Assembly (NCBI RefSeq): GCF_024749165.1
Contig: NZ_CP087190.1
Coordinates: forward strand, 3,445,501 to 3,509,500
DNA: 64,000 bases
From: Pseudomonas sp. B21-023
GTDB taxonomy: Bacteria > Pseudomonadota > Gammaproteobacteria > Pseudomonadales > Pseudomonadaceae
Reading direction: 5' to 3'
In this document: positions 36,807 through 45,922 of the stretch, piece after piece
Layout: every line of letters begins with the position of its first letter
Position numbering within the stretch: the first letter of the stretch is position 1
The notes under the pieces: model-generated
What the model was told of the DNA's origin: nothing
Databases searched by the model: none
Seen by the model: the letters and a program-made list of their open reading frames with translations, nothing else
Position numbers and translations under genes: made by a program

Positions 36807-37418
36807 ATGCCCAGTATCCGTGATCGCAACCTGCAACTGATCCTCGCCGCCGCCAGCGAGGAATTCGCCCACCATGGTTTCGCCGCCGCCCGGGTCGACG
36901 CTATCGCCGCCCGCGCCGGGCTGCCCAGGGCCAACGTGTTCTACTACTTCCGCAACAAACGCCTGCTCTACACCGCAGTGCTCGACCTGGTGATGGAACC
37001 CTTGCTGCGCGCCTCGCGCAGCCTGGTGCCGCAGGCTCACCCCGAACAGGCCCTGCCCCGCTACTTCAAGGCCAAGGCCGAGGTGGCGCGCCAACACCCC
37101 GGCGCGGTGCGTGTCTGGCTCAAGGAAATGCTGCATGGCGCCCGGCAACTGCCCGGTGAACGCGCCGAGCTGCTGCGCAGCAGTGCCAGGCAGACGCTGG
37201 CCTGCCTGGCGCAGTGGATGGAGCGCGGGCTGATCGTGCGGACCACGCCCGAGCACCTGCTGCTGTACCTGTGGTCTACGTCCCTGGCGACCTTCCGCTT
37301 CGGCATGGCCCCCGGCAGCTCAGGGCAGATCAAGCCATCCCGCGCCTCGACCCAGGCCCAGGCCGAGCTGCTCTTGCGTGGCCTGCGCCCCACGCCCTTT
37401 TTTGCCCATTCGCTATAG
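36807..37418 (+). CDS. TetR-family transcriptional regulator
   Basis: A 203-residue TetR protein. The HTH covers residues about 6-52 (NLQLILAAASEEFAHHGFAA, IAARAGLPRANVFYYFRNKR). The C-terminal domain (LYTAVLDLVMEPLLRASRSL) resembles the RutR-like TetR_C group. The start at 36807 gives a normal TetR N-terminus; no clear ribosome-binding site is present. It converges on ddc and has its own likely operator. Its target genes are not obvious; the PLP dehydratase upstream is transcribed the same way but separated by a hairpin. Confidence 0.85.
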   Translation: MPSIRDRNLQLILAAASEEFAHHGFAAARVDAIAARAGLPRANVFYYFRNKRLLYTAVLDLVMEPLLRASRSLVPQAHPEQALPRYFKAKAEVARQHPGAVRVWLKEMLHGARQLPGERAELLRSSARQTLACLAQWMERGLIVRTTPEHLLLYLWSTSLATFRFGMAPGSSGQIKPSRASTQAQAELLLRGLRPTPFFAHSL

Positions 37419-37440
37419 CTTAAAGATTATAGCGATAGCT

Positions 37441-38859
37441 TCAGGCTTGTTCAGCTACCACCCCCTGCAACCGCGCCCACAGCCGCTCGACATGCTCACG
37501 CTCGGTGGGCAGCGCCCCCACCGAGACCCGTACCATCCAGCGTCCATCCAGGGTCGCCGGGGTCACATAGGCATCACCCGAGGCGTTGAGGCGCTCGGCC
37601 CAGGCGCGGGTGTGGGCATCCAGCGCCTCACCCTCGAGACCTGTCGGGCGATGGCGGATGCACAAGGTCTGCAACTGCACCGGCGCCAATACCTCCCACG
37701 CGGGCGCCCCCTCCACCTGCGCGGCCAGCCACTGCGCGTTTTCCAGGTCACGCCGCAGCCGTTGCTGCAGGGCCTCGACACCTTCGCTGCGCAGCATGAA
37801 CCACAGTTTCAAGGCGCGGAACCGACGCCCCAGGGGAATGCCCCAGTCGCGCAGATTCTTCACCTCGCCATCGACCGCCGACTGCAGGTAGCTGGGGTTG
37901 GTGCTCATCACCCGGATCAGGTGCTGCGGGTCACGCACATAGTAGATCGAGCAATCGAAGGCCACGCCCAGCCACTTGTGGGCATTGACCACCACCGAGT
38001 CGGCCAGCTCGATGCCGTCCCACATCCAGCGGCATTCCGGGAGGATCATCGCCGAACCGGCCATGGCCGAGTCCACGTGCAGCCACAACTGGTTGGCCTG
38101 GGCGATCTCGCCGATCGGGCGCAGCGGGTCCAGCGCGGTGGTGGTGGTGGTGCCGGTGGTGGCAACCACGGCGCAAGGCTGGTTGCCGGCGGCGAGGTCC
38201 TGGGCGATGGCTTCGCGCAGCGCCTCCGGGCGCATGGCGTAGTGCGCGTCGGTGGGGATCAGGCGAATGTTTTCACGGCCGAATCCGGCCAGCAGCGCGG
38301 CCTTGTCAACCGAGCTGTGGGCATGGGCGCTGACGTAGACCACCAGAGGCTTGCCCTGGGCCTGCAGGCCGCCGCGCACCTGGGCATGGTCGGTGGCACG
38401 CTCGCGGGCGCAGATCAGCGCCACCAAGGTACTGGTCGAGGCGGTGTCCTGGATCACCCCGCTCCATTGCCCGCTCAGGCCCAGCAGCTGGCGCAGCCAG
38501 TCGAGGGTGGTTTCCTCCAGTTCGCTGAGGGCCGGGCTGGACTGCCACGACAGGCCGAGCACGCCCAGGCCGGTGCTGAGGAAGTCGCCGAGCACCGACG
38601 ACAGGGTGCCGTTGGAGGGGAAGTAGCCGTAGAAGCCCGGGTGCTGCCAGTGGGACAGGCCGGGCATCACCAGCTTGTCGACGTCGGCGAGGATGGCCTC
38701 GAACGGCTCGCCTTGCTGCGGCGCGCCCTGGGGCAGCGCGGCCTTGAGGTAGCCGGGCTCGACCTGGGCCATGACCGGGCGCTCGCCGACGGTCTGGCGG
38801 TAGTCGGCGATCAGGTCGATCAGTTGGTGGCCGTATTGGCGGAATTGTTCGGGGGTCAT
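37441..38859 (-). CDS. ddc: Aromatic-L-amino-acid (DOPA) decarboxylase
   Basis: A 472-residue group II PLP decarboxylase. The sequence is very close to the P. putida DDC I remember: MTPEQFRQYGHQLIDLIADY at the start, PGLSHWQHPGFYGYFPSNG, QDTASTSTLVALI, the PLP-stacking His in VSAHAHSSVDKAA, and the Schiff-base lysine in VVNAHKWLGVAFDCS. The P. putida enzyme decarboxylates L-DOPA strongly and other aromatic amino acids weakly. The ATG at 38859 follows GGAG and matches the known N-terminus. A LysR gene lies 78 bases upstream on the same strand and probably controls it. Confidence 0.94.
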   Translation of the reverse strand: MTPEQFRQYGHQLIDLIADYRQTVGERPVMAQVEPGYLKAALPQGAPQQGEPFEAILADVDKLVMPGLSHWQHPGFYGYFPSNGTLSSVLGDFLSTGLGVLGLSWQSSPALSELEETTLDWLRQLLGLSGQWSGVIQDTASTSTLVALICARERATDHAQVRGGLQAQGKPLVVYVSAHAHSSVDKAALLAGFGRENIRLIPTDAHYAMRPEALREAIAQDLAAGNQPCAVVATTGTTTTTALDPLRPIGEIAQANQLWLHVDSAMAGSAMILPECRWMWDGIELADSVVVNAHKWLGVAFDCSIYYVRDPQHLIRVMSTNPSYLQSAVDGEVKNLRDWGIPLGRRFRALKLWFMLRSEGVEALQQRLRRDLENAQWLAAQVEGAPAWEVLAPVQLQTLCIRHRPTGLEGEALDAHTRAWAERLNASGDAYVTPATLDGRWMVRVSVGALPTEREHVERLWARLQGVVAEQA

Positions 38860-38937
38860 GGGCGGTCTCCTGGCTGACAATACCTCGCAGTCTAGGCCTC
38901 CATCACCCGCCGAATAACCCCGCTTCACGCATAGCTG

Positions 38938-39882
38938 CTATGGCAAAGGCGCATGCCCACCCTGCACGCCGAACTGCGACTGGCGCCACACCTCGAACAC
39001 CCGGTTACGCAGCCAGCGATGTTCGGCCGAGGCCTGCAGACGCTGATGCCATACCACCCAGTAACGCTGGGTGTGCTCGACAAAGCCCATCGGCCGCCAG
39101 CTCAGCCCATGCAACCGCGCCAGTTGCCGGGCGATATGCTCGGGCACCGTGGCCAGCGCCTGGCCGTTGCCGACCACCTGGACCATCGCGCTGAAGAACG
39201 GCACCTCCAGGCTGACGCGCCGTTGCAGCCCCTGGGCACGCAGATGGCGGTCGATGAAACTGTCCTTGTCGCCGCCACCGGACACCCGCACGTGCTTGAA
39301 GGCCAGGTAGTCATCCTGGCTCAGTTCGGCGCGGGCGCTCAGCGGATGGTCATGGCGCATCAGGCACACCGCCCGATCCTCGCCCAGCAGCCGACCGTGC
39401 AGGTTAGGTGGCGACTCATCGAACAGCGTGGTGGCCAGGTCGATCTCGCCGCTGGCGAGCAAGGCGTACTGCCCGGCCTGCCAAGTGCGGTATTCCAGCG
39501 ATACCCCTGGCGCCTCCTGCTCCAACGCTTTCACCAGCTGCGGCAGCATATGTTCAGCCACGTAGTCCGATGCCGCCAGGCAGAAGCGCCGTTCGCAGCG
39601 CGCCGGGTCGAACGCTGCGGGCTGGCGCAGGGTGTTGAGCTCGTCCAGTACCTGGCGCAATGGCTCGACCAGCGTTTCGGCGTGTTCGCTGAGCACATAG
39701 CCACGCCCCTGGCGCACCAGCAGCGGGTCGTCGAAAGCCTCGCGCAGGCTGGCCAGCTGGCGGCTCAGCGCCGATTGGCTGCAGCCCAGGCGCTCGGCGG
39801 CGTGGCTGAGGTTCTTCAGCTGCAGGAGGCAGTCGAGGGTGCGCAGGTGGGCGAGGCTGAGGGAGGCGAAGGTGGGGTTCAT
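38938..39882 (-). CDS. LysR-family regulator upstream of ddc
   Basis: A 314-residue LysR protein with HTH region HLRTLDCLLQLKNLSHAAER, CSQSALSRQLASLREAFDDPLL and a PBP2 domain of the NodD/LinR-like type (RRFCLAASDYVAEHMLPQLV, WQAGQYALLASGEIDLATT). GGGAG precedes the ATG. It is on the same strand as ddc with a 78-base gap, so either it is co-transcribed with ddc or ddc has its own promoter there. Being next to ddc suggests it responds to an aromatic amino acid or amine, which is inference. Confidence 0.87.
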   Translation of the reverse strand: MNPTFASLSLAHLRTLDCLLQLKNLSHAAERLGCSQSALSRQLASLREAFDDPLLVRQGRGYVLSEHAETLVEPLRQVLDELNTLRQPAAFDPARCERRFCLAASDYVAEHMLPQLVKALEQEAPGVSLEYRTWQAGQYALLASGEIDLATTLFDESPPNLHGRLLGEDRAVCLMRHDHPLSARAELSQDDYLAFKHVRVSGGGDKDSFIDRHLRAQGLQRRVSLEVPFFSAMVQVVGNGQALATVPEHIARQLARLHGLSWRPMGFVEHTQRYWVVWHQRLQASAEHRWLRNRVFEVWRQSQFGVQGGHAPLP

Positions 39883-39913
39883 GCAAGCTCCCCTTGGGTG
39901 AGTCTAAAGGCCT

Positions 39914-40000
39914 CATCGCCGGCAAGCCGGCTCCCACAGGCATCTGCGCAACCCTGTGGGAGCCGGCTTGCCGGCGATTGGGCCGCAGAGCGGCCCCTGA
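39914..40000. repeat. REP doublet, GCCGGCAAGCCGGC family
   Basis: ATCGCCGGCAAGCCGGCTCCC and its exact inverse lie about 20 bases apart, then a GGCCGC/GCGGCC hairpin. It occupies most of the space between the LysR start and the yebC stop. Confidence 0.85.
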
Positions 40001-40008
40001 AGCACCAA

Positions 40009-40719
40009 TCAGTCAGTCAGGCCAACATAGACGTTCTGCACGTCTTCGTTCTCGTCGATGGCCTCGAGGAAGGCCTCGACCTCGGCCAAGGCTTCGGCGC
40101 TCAGGCTGGCCGCACTCACCGGGTTTTTCGGGGTGTAGCCAATCTTCGCCGAGGTGACGGTGAAGCCATGCTCGGGCAGGGCCTTCTGCACGGCATCAAG
40201 GTCGGTGGTATCGGTGATGAACAGGGTCGAACCCTCTTCCTCGCCGTCCTCGAAGTCCTGGGCACCGGCTTCGATGGCTGCCATTTCCGGGTCGGCGTCG
40301 CCTTCCGGGGTCGCCTCGATCAGGCCGACGTGGTTGAAGTCCCAGGCCACCGAACCGCTGGCACCCAGCTGGCCCTTGCGGAACAAAACGCGGATCTGCG
40401 CCACGGTGCGGTTGACGTTGTCGGTCAGGCACTCGACGATCAGCGGCACCTGGTGCGGCGCGAAGCCTTCATAGCTGACGGCATGGTACTGCACGGCCTC
40501 GCCGTCCAGACCGGCGCCTTTCTTGATCGCGCGTTCCAGCGTCTCACGGGTCATCGAGGCTTTCTTGGCCTGGACGATGGCCAGGCGCAGGCGCGGGTTC
40601 ATGTCCGGGTCGGCGCCGGACTTGGCGGCGATCTGGATCTCCTTGGCCAGCTTGCCCATGATCTTGCCCTTGGCGTTGGCCGCCGTTTCTCTATGCTTGG
40701 CTTTCCACTGTGCGCCCAT
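40009..40719 (-). CDS. yebC: YebC/PmpR (TACO1) family protein, YeeN-like paralogue
   Basis: A 236-residue member of the YebC/TACO1 family. The start [22 protein letters not shown] is that of the YeeN-like subgroup rather than MAGHSKWANIKH of canonical YebC. The three-domain pattern is visible: [36 protein letters not shown], and [20 protein letters not shown]. Family members are described as transcriptional regulators and, more recently, as ribosome-associated factors that relieve stalling at prolines; which applies here cannot be told. The ATG at 40719 fits the family; an upstream frame to 40809 is not used by relatives. Confidence 0.92.
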   Translation of the reverse strand: MGAQWKAKHRETAANAKGKIMGKLAKEIQIAAKSGADPDMNPRLRLAIVQAKKASMTRETLERAIKKGAGLDGEAVQYHAVSYEGFAPHQVPLIVECLTDNVNRTVAQIRVLFRKGQLGASGSVAWDFNHVGLIEATPEGDADPEMAAIEAGAQDFEDGEEEGSTLFITDTTDLDAVQKALPEHGFTVTSAKIGYTPKNPVSAASLSAEALAEVEAFLEAIDENEDVQNVYVGLTD

Positions 40720-40824
40720 ATCGACTCTCTTTGTTTCAGCGGCCGGTTCAGGAAGCGACCGGCCAAAAAGTGGGGAGAGTTTATACGCCCTGCGCACCGG
40801 GTTCGACAAGAAATCGCATCAGCT

Positions 40825-42216
40825 TCAGCCCTTGTCGGCCTTCCCCGCCGCCGCCGCGAACTTCGCCAGGCGCACATCCAGCCCGCGTGGACGCACGCCG
40901 CGGTCTTCGGCGCGCTCCTTGCGGCGAATGGCGTTGCGCACCATCAGCGACCCCAGGTAGCGCACCGGCTCCGGCGGGAAACGCCCCAGCGGACCCTTGA
41001 CCAGCGGCGAGCGGGTCCAGGCGTTGTCCAGCCCCAAGGCCAGCGACGAGAGGATCTGCCCGCCCATGTGACACGGCCCCACCCCGCTGCCCGAATAGCC
41101 GAAGCCATAGAACACGTTGCCCTGCCCATCGAGCCGGCCAAAGAACGGCAGGCCGGTCACCGAGCGGTCCGACGGCCCGTTCCAGCTCGCCGCCAACGGC
41201 ACCTCAGCCAGCGCCGGGAAGAACTCGGCCAGGCTGTCACGCAGCAACGGCTGATACGGCGACGGCTGGTCGAACACCGGCAGCATGCGCCCGCCGTAGG
41301 CAAAGGTATTGCCGCCCTTGCCGAGCATCAGCCGACCGTCGGAGGTGTTGTGGTAGTAGTGCACGAAGATCCGCGAGTCGAGCACGCTGACGCCGCTGTC
41401 CAGGCCGATCTGACGCAGCAGCTCGGGGCACGGCTCGGTGATGACCATGTCGCTGGAGACGATCGCCACGCTGCGCTCGAACTGCGGGAAAGCCCGCGCC
41501 ATCCAGGCATTGAGGCCCAACACCACGCGGTCGGCGCGGATGGTGCCGGCCCGGGTGCGCACCTGTGCCGGCGCGCCATGCTCCAGGCCGGTCATCGCCG
41601 TGCCTTCGTGGATGCGCACGCCACGCTGCAAGGCTACCCGGCGCAAGCCGCGCACCAGACGCCCCGGCTGTACCGTGGCCGCGGCCGGCGAGTACCAGCC
41701 CTCCAGATGCCGCTGGGAGCCGGCCAGGCGCTGCACCTGTTCCAGCGCCAGGCGCTGGAACGAGTTGATGCCGTGGCGCTCCAGCGCGGCGATCACCGCA
41801 TCGGTGCCGCCGAGCTGGGCCTGGTTGGTGGCGGTGTAGAGCGTGCCGTCCATGCGGAAGTCGCAGCGGATGCCATTGGCCGCGCAGAACTCGCCGATGG
41901 CGCCGATGCTGCGTTCGGACTCGCCCACCAGGCGCACCGCCTCGGCCACCCCGAACAACCGTTCGAGGGTGAAGTACTTGGCCGACCAGGACAGCGCGCA
42001 GCCACCGTTGCGCCCGCTGGCCCCGGCGCCGCAGATGTCGGCCTCGATCAGCAGCACCTCCAGCTGCGGCGCCTGTTCCTTGATCATCAAGGCAGTCCAC
42101 AACCCGGTGTAGCCACCGCCGACGATGCACACGTCGCAGCGCGCATCGCCGGCGAGCGGCGGGCACAGGGCCTCGTCTTCCTGGTCCAGGGCCTGTTGCA
42201 GCCAGAAGGGTCTCAT
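40825..42216 (-). CDS. FAD-dependent amine oxidoreductase, aminophosphonate-type
   Basis: A 463-residue DAO-fold flavoprotein. The FAD-binding Rossmann stretch is CDVCIVGGGYTGLWTALMIK, followed by ADICGAGASGRNGGCALSW. Further family marks are DRVVLGLNAWMARAFPQF and FYGFGYSGSGVGPCHMGGQIL. It resembles the oxidoreductases linked with 2-aminoethylphosphonate genes (the group I remember as a TIGRFAM 'phn_aa_oxid'); some relatives oxidise N-methylated aminoethylphosphonate. It lies 14 bases behind a GlpT-like transporter gene and near a LysR gene of the matching kind. No phosphonatase, transaminase or hydrolase gene is in the window, so the substrate is inferred only from relatives. Confidence 0.82.
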   Translation of the reverse strand: MRPFWLQQALDQEDEALCPPLAGDARCDVCIVGGGYTGLWTALMIKEQAPQLEVLLIEADICGAGASGRNGGCALSWSAKYFTLERLFGVAEAVRLVGESERSIGAIGEFCAANGIRCDFRMDGTLYTATNQAQLGGTDAVIAALERHGINSFQRLALEQVQRLAGSQRHLEGWYSPAAATVQPGRLVRGLRRVALQRGVRIHEGTAMTGLEHGAPAQVRTRAGTIRADRVVLGLNAWMARAFPQFERSVAIVSSDMVITEPCPELLRQIGLDSGVSVLDSRIFVHYYHNTSDGRLMLGKGGNTFAYGGRMLPVFDQPSPYQPLLRDSLAEFFPALAEVPLAASWNGPSDRSVTGLPFFGRLDGQGNVFYGFGYSGSGVGPCHMGGQILSSLALGLDNAWTRSPLVKGPLGRFPPEPVRYLGSLMVRNAIRRKERAEDRGVRPRGLDVRLAKFAAAAGKADKG

Positions 42217-42230
42217 CTGCTCGCTTTCCT

Positions 42231-43547
42231 CTAGGTACGCAGTGGCTTGATCGCCATGCCGGTATTGGGGGCCACGTCGGTGGCCTGGGGGGCCGTCGCC
42301 GGCCGGCTGTTCCAGTGCGGCAGCAGCACCAGGGCGGAGAACAGCGCGGTGCCGGCGAAGACGATGAATACCGTGACGCTGTCGAAGTAGCCCGGCAGCA
42401 AGCCGCCAAGCACCGCGCCCACCGAGCCGCAGCCGTTGACGAAACCGGCCGCGGTGGCGCCGGCCTTGGCCGTGCCGAAGTCGATGGCCGCGGCGCCGCT
42501 GATCATCGAGTCCGGGCCGTAGAGGGTCAGGCCCATGACGAACAGCAAGGCCACCACCAGCGCCACGCTACCGCTGTGCATCGCCGCCATGAAGCCGGCC
42601 AGGGTCAGGGTCAGCAGCACCAGGCTGATCACGCAGGCCGGCATGCGCCGGGCACCGAACAGCTTGTCCGAGGCCAGGCCGATGAGGATCGGCCCGAGCA
42701 GCCCGGCCAGCTCGAACGCCGTGGGAATGATCGCCGCGCCGACCTTGCCCACCGAGGGCATCTGCTCGAAGACGATCACCGGCCCCCACAGCAGGATGGC
42801 GTAGCGCGCCGGCTTGAGCATGAAGTAGGCCAGGCCCAGGGTCAGCACCGTGCGGTTGCGCAGGATCTCGCGCAACGGCGCCCACACGCTGCACAGGTTC
42901 GCCCCTGGGGCCATGCTCTGTGGCTCGGGCTCCACCGCCGGCAGGCCGACGTCCTCGGGCTTGTTGCGCTGGAAGATGAAGAACAGCACCGCCACCACGG
43001 CCACCACCACGGCACTGGAGAAGAATGCCGCGTGCCAGGTGCCGACCAGGGTGTAGGCCCACCAGCCGGCGAACGGCGAGGCCACCAGGCCACCGAAGGC
43101 GTAGCACGAACTCCACAGCCCCAGTACCCGTCCGCGCTGGGACGCCGGGAAGAAACTGCCGATGTTCTTGCACAAGCCCGCCCAGCCGGTGGACTGCGCC
43201 AGCCCCTGGACCAGCATGCAGGTAGCGAAGATCGGGAAGGTTGCGTAACTGCCCATCACCACCGCGGCGGCCGACGAGATCAGCAGCCCGCCGAGCACCA
43301 CCACGCGCGGCCCGAAGCGATCGGCGAGCATGCCCCAGGTGAACTGGCCCACGGCGTAAGCGGCCAGGTAGATGGCGTCGAGGTTGGCCATGGCGGCCTT
43401 GTCCAGCATGAAGGTCGGGTCTTCGCCGATGCCGAGCTTGGCCACCGAGAAGGCCTTGCGGGTGAAGTAGAAGGCGGCATAGGCCAGCCAGGTGATCGCG
43501 AAAATCTGCACGCGCCAGCGCTTGATGGCGCCCAGGGATTGGTTCAT
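42231..43547 (-). CDS. MFS transporter, GlpT/UhpT (organophosphate) branch
   Basis: A 438-residue transporter with 12 predicted membrane segments. RKAFSVAKLGIGEDPTF, YAVGQFTWGMLADRFGPRVVV and QSTGWAGLCKNIGSFFPASQRGRVLGLW match the organophosphate:phosphate antiporter branch. Uptake of a phosphonate is the likely role, since the coupled oxidoreductase downstream is aminophosphonate-like; an MFS aminoethylphosphonate carrier (AepP) has been reported in Pseudomonas as I recall. It heads a two-gene operon and is divergent from the LysR gene. Confidence 0.85.
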   Translation of the reverse strand: MNQSLGAIKRWRVQIFAITWLAYAAFYFTRKAFSVAKLGIGEDPTFMLDKAAMANLDAIYLAAYAVGQFTWGMLADRFGPRVVVLGGLLISSAAAVVMGSYATFPIFATCMLVQGLAQSTGWAGLCKNIGSFFPASQRGRVLGLWSSCYAFGGLVASPFAGWWAYTLVGTWHAAFFSSAVVVAVVAVLFFIFQRNKPEDVGLPAVEPEPQSMAPGANLCSVWAPLREILRNRTVLTLGLAYFMLKPARYAILLWGPVIVFEQMPSVGKVGAAIIPTAFELAGLLGPILIGLASDKLFGARRMPACVISLVLLTLTLAGFMAAMHSGSVALVVALLFVMGLTLYGPDSMISGAAAIDFGTAKAGATAAGFVNGCGSVGAVLGGLLPGYFDSVTVFIVFAGTALFSALVLLPHWNSRPATAPQATDVAPNTGMAIKPLRT

Positions 43548-43793
43548 TTGACTCTGACCTCTTGTTTGAGTGTGCCGGCAGAATGTGAAGAAACGCCTGT
43601 CTTGTTGTTGTGTTGCGCACTGCGTGACGGAGGGACGTCACCTGGTCAGATGGCGGTGGTGCCGCCATGGCCGACATGCCGCTGCTCGTGGCAGAGGCGT
43701 CGGGTTGAAACACATGGAAACAGCTGCTGACTGATAAATAAAATCGATTTATCGTATTTCACACATAAGCCCAGCTTGTAAGCGGAGTGTTCG

Positions 43794-44663
43794 ATGTCGG
43801 TTTCCCACGCTCAACTCAAGGCCTTCCACGCGGTTGCCGAGCAAGGCAGCTTTACCCGCGCGGCGCAAAAGCTGTTTCTCACCCAGCCGGCGGTGTCCGA
43901 CCAGGTGCGCAAACTGGAGGAGCGCTTTGGCGTTTTGCTGTTTCACCGCAACAAACGCTCGGTGCAGTTGACCGACCTGGGCGAGCGCCTGCTCGGCGTC
44001 ACCCAGCGCCTGTTCGCCTGCGAGGCCGAGGCCCAGGAGCTATTGCAGGACTCACGCGCCCTGCACACCGGCAGCCTGACGCTGGCGGTGGACGCGCCAG
44101 TGCATGTGCTGCCGCAGATTGCCCGGTTCTGCCAGCGCTATCCGGGGATCCAGGTGAAGATCGAGACCGGCAACACCGATGAGTCGCTGGCGCGGCTGTT
44201 CAGCTACCAGGCTGACCTGGCCCTGCTCGGGTGCGATGTCGATGACGAGCGGCTGTTCTGCGTGCCGATGCGGCGCGACCCGATGGTGGCGTTCGTCTCG
44301 CACCAGCATCCCTGGGCCAGCCGTGGGCAGATCAGCCTGGCAGACTTGGACGATACGCCGCTGGTGCTGCGCGAGCCGGGGTCGGTGACGCGGCAGACGC
44401 TGGAGGAGGAGATGCAGCGGGCGGGGTTGCGGATTCGCTCGGCGATCCAGGTCGAAGGGCGGGAGGCGGCGCGGGAGGCGGTGGTCGTGGGGATTGGTGT
44501 GGGGGTGGTGTCCGCGGCTGAATTCGGGGCCGATGCTCGGGTTTGTGCTTTGCCGATTGTGGATTGTCAGCGGCATTTGACGGAGACGTTGGTGTGTTTG
44601 CAGGAACAGCGGATGCGGCGGGTGGTGGCTACGTTTTTGGAGATGGTTTTGGAGGGGGGTTAG
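43794..44663 (+). CDS. LysR-family regulator, aminoethylphosphonate-associated type
   Basis: A 289-residue LysR regulator. HTH region is LKAFHAVAEQGSFTRAAQKL, LTQPAVSDQVRKLEERFGVLLF; the effector domain opens SLTLAVDAPVHVLPQIARFC and contains EGREAAREAVVVGIGVGVVS. These features recall the LysR subgroup attached to aminoethylphosphonate catabolism genes. GGAG precedes the ATG at 43794. It is divergent from the MFS/oxidoreductase operon with a 246-base gap, the classic control geometry. Codon use becomes G/T-rich near the 3' end, unlike the rest of the gene. Confidence 0.87.
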   Translation: MSVSHAQLKAFHAVAEQGSFTRAAQKLFLTQPAVSDQVRKLEERFGVLLFHRNKRSVQLTDLGERLLGVTQRLFACEAEAQELLQDSRALHTGSLTLAVDAPVHVLPQIARFCQRYPGIQVKIETGNTDESLARLFSYQADLALLGCDVDDERLFCVPMRRDPMVAFVSHQHPWASRGQISLADLDDTPLVLREPGSVTRQTLEEEMQRAGLRIRSAIQVEGREAAREAVVVGIGVGVVSAAEFGADARVCALPIVDCQRHLTETLVCLQEQRMRRVVATFLEMVLEGG

Positions 44664-44692
44664 GGTCTGGGTCTGGGTGATTGTTTTGGGAC

Positions 44693-45442
44693 TTGTATGC
44701 GCATTCGTAGACGGTGCTGACATTTAGTCACCTTTCCGCCCTTACGGCGGCCTACTTTGGTCTTGGCCAAAGTAGGCAAAACCGTTCGGCTCCGTTCATA
44801 CGGCCCCTGCGCTTCGCTCCGGGGTTCCCTCGCTCCGTTCTTGCTCCCGGGAGTACCGCGCTGAACGCCCCATCCTGGGGCGCAGCGCTTGACGGCCATC
44901 CATGGCCGTCACCTCCCTTCGCAAGAACTCCGCTCGGCCTCCTGAAGTCGCAATTTGTGGCGCCTGAACTATCGCGCGCTTAGAAGCAAGATCAAGAGCA
45001 GATATTTTGGTTTATTAGTGGATGAAGTGTTGTTCTTCATTACGCCATCGCGGGGCAAGCCCGCTCCCACGATAGTTTAACTATCACTCAACGTGGGAGC
45101 AGGCTTGCCCCGCGATGGTGTTCCAGAGTTCCCACGATGGCAACTAGCGACTAGCTGCGCTAGTGCAGGCGCCGCCCGTAACTTCGCGACTTCAGGAGGC
45201 CGAACGCAGGACTTGCGGAGGGAGGTGACGGGCATGGATGCCCGTCAAGCGCTGCGCCCCAGGATGGGGCGTTCAGCGCGGTCCTCCCGGGAGCAAGGCC
45301 GGAGTGAGGGAACCCGGAGCGAAGCGGAGGGCCGGATGAATGGAGCGCAACGGCTTTGCTTACTTTGGCCAAGACCAAAGTAAGCCGCCGTAAGGGCGGA
45401 AAGGTGAATAAGCGTCGACATCGCAAATGAATGCGCATACAA
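44693..45442. repeat. About 750-bp inverted-repeat element (MITE-like), no coding content
   Basis: The outermost 14 bases TTGTATGCGCATTC (44693-44706) and GAATGCGCATACAA (45429-45442) are perfect inverses. After a 20-base variable stretch, a long arm starting TCACCTTTCCGCCCTTACGG (44728 onward) matches the complement of 45408 downward, with about 80-90% identity by eye, over roughly 240 bases to about 44980 and 45148. The centre carries a REP doublet. Small frames inside are artefacts of repeated sequence. No transposase is present. The element fills most of the 884-base gap between the LysR and DUF2784 genes. Confidence 0.75.
45046..45119. repeat. REP doublet at the centre of the inverted-repeat element
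   Basis: ATCGCGGGGCAAGCCCGCTC and its inverse (GGAGCAGGCTTGCCCCGCGAT, one mismatch) lie about 30 bases apart around a TAGTTTAACTA hairpin. Confidence 0.8.
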
Positions 45443-45472
45443 CTATCAAAACAATTACCCCAAACTCAAAAC

Positions 45473-45504
45473 CGAAAAACCGAAAAACCGAAAAACCGAA
45501 AAAC
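45473..45504. repeat. Four perfect tandem copies of CGAAAAAC
   Basis: The octamer CGAAAAAC repeats four times without error, ending 43 bases before the DUF2784 start codon. Such short arrays can change copy number by slippage and shift promoter spacing. Confidence 0.85.
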
Positions 45505-45547
45505 CATGACAAACTAACCCATCTCCCCCAGCAAGGCCCCACCCACC

Positions 45548-45922
45548 ATGTTCCACCGCCTGGCCGCCGACACCCTGGTCCTGTTCCACCTCTCGTTCAT
45601 CCTGCTCGTCCTGTTCGGCGGCCTGCTGGTGCTCTGGCGCCGCCGCGCCCTGCTGATCCACCTCCCCGCCCTAGCCTGGGGCCTGGCCGTGGAAGGCCTG
45701 CACCTGGAGTGCCCCCTCACCGACTGGGAAAACCACCTGCGTAAAGCCGCCGGCGACGCCGGCTACCACGGCGGTTTCGTCGAACACTACATCTGGCCCG
45801 TGATCTACCCCGCCGGCCTGACCCCACAGATCCAGCTGTGGCTGGGCACCATTGTGCTGGCGCTCAACCTCGGCATCTACACCTATGTGCTATGGCACCT
45901 ATCGCGTGGCCACCACAAATAG
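45548..45922 (+). CDS. DUF2784 membrane protein
   Basis: A 124-residue inner-membrane protein with three or four membrane segments (VLFHLSFILLVLFGGLLVLW; LLIHLPALAWGLAVEGLHL; LWLGTIVLALNLGIYTYVLW). The conserved stretch CPLTDWENHLRKAAGDAGYHGGFVEHYIWPVIYP is typical of DUF2784, a family without known function. The last 24 bases overlap the end of the converging tam gene. AAGG precedes the start. Confidence 0.85.
   Translation: MFHRLAADTLVLFHLSFILLVLFGGLLVLWRRRALLIHLPALAWGLAVEGLHLECPLTDWENHLRKAAGDAGYHGGFVEHYIWPVIYPAGLTPQIQLWLGTIVLALNLGIYTYVLWHLSRGHHK

Noticed and set aside
44693..45442. Insertion sequence with transposase
   Set aside because: Inverted ends are present but no frame inside resembles a transposase; small frames are shadows of the repeats.
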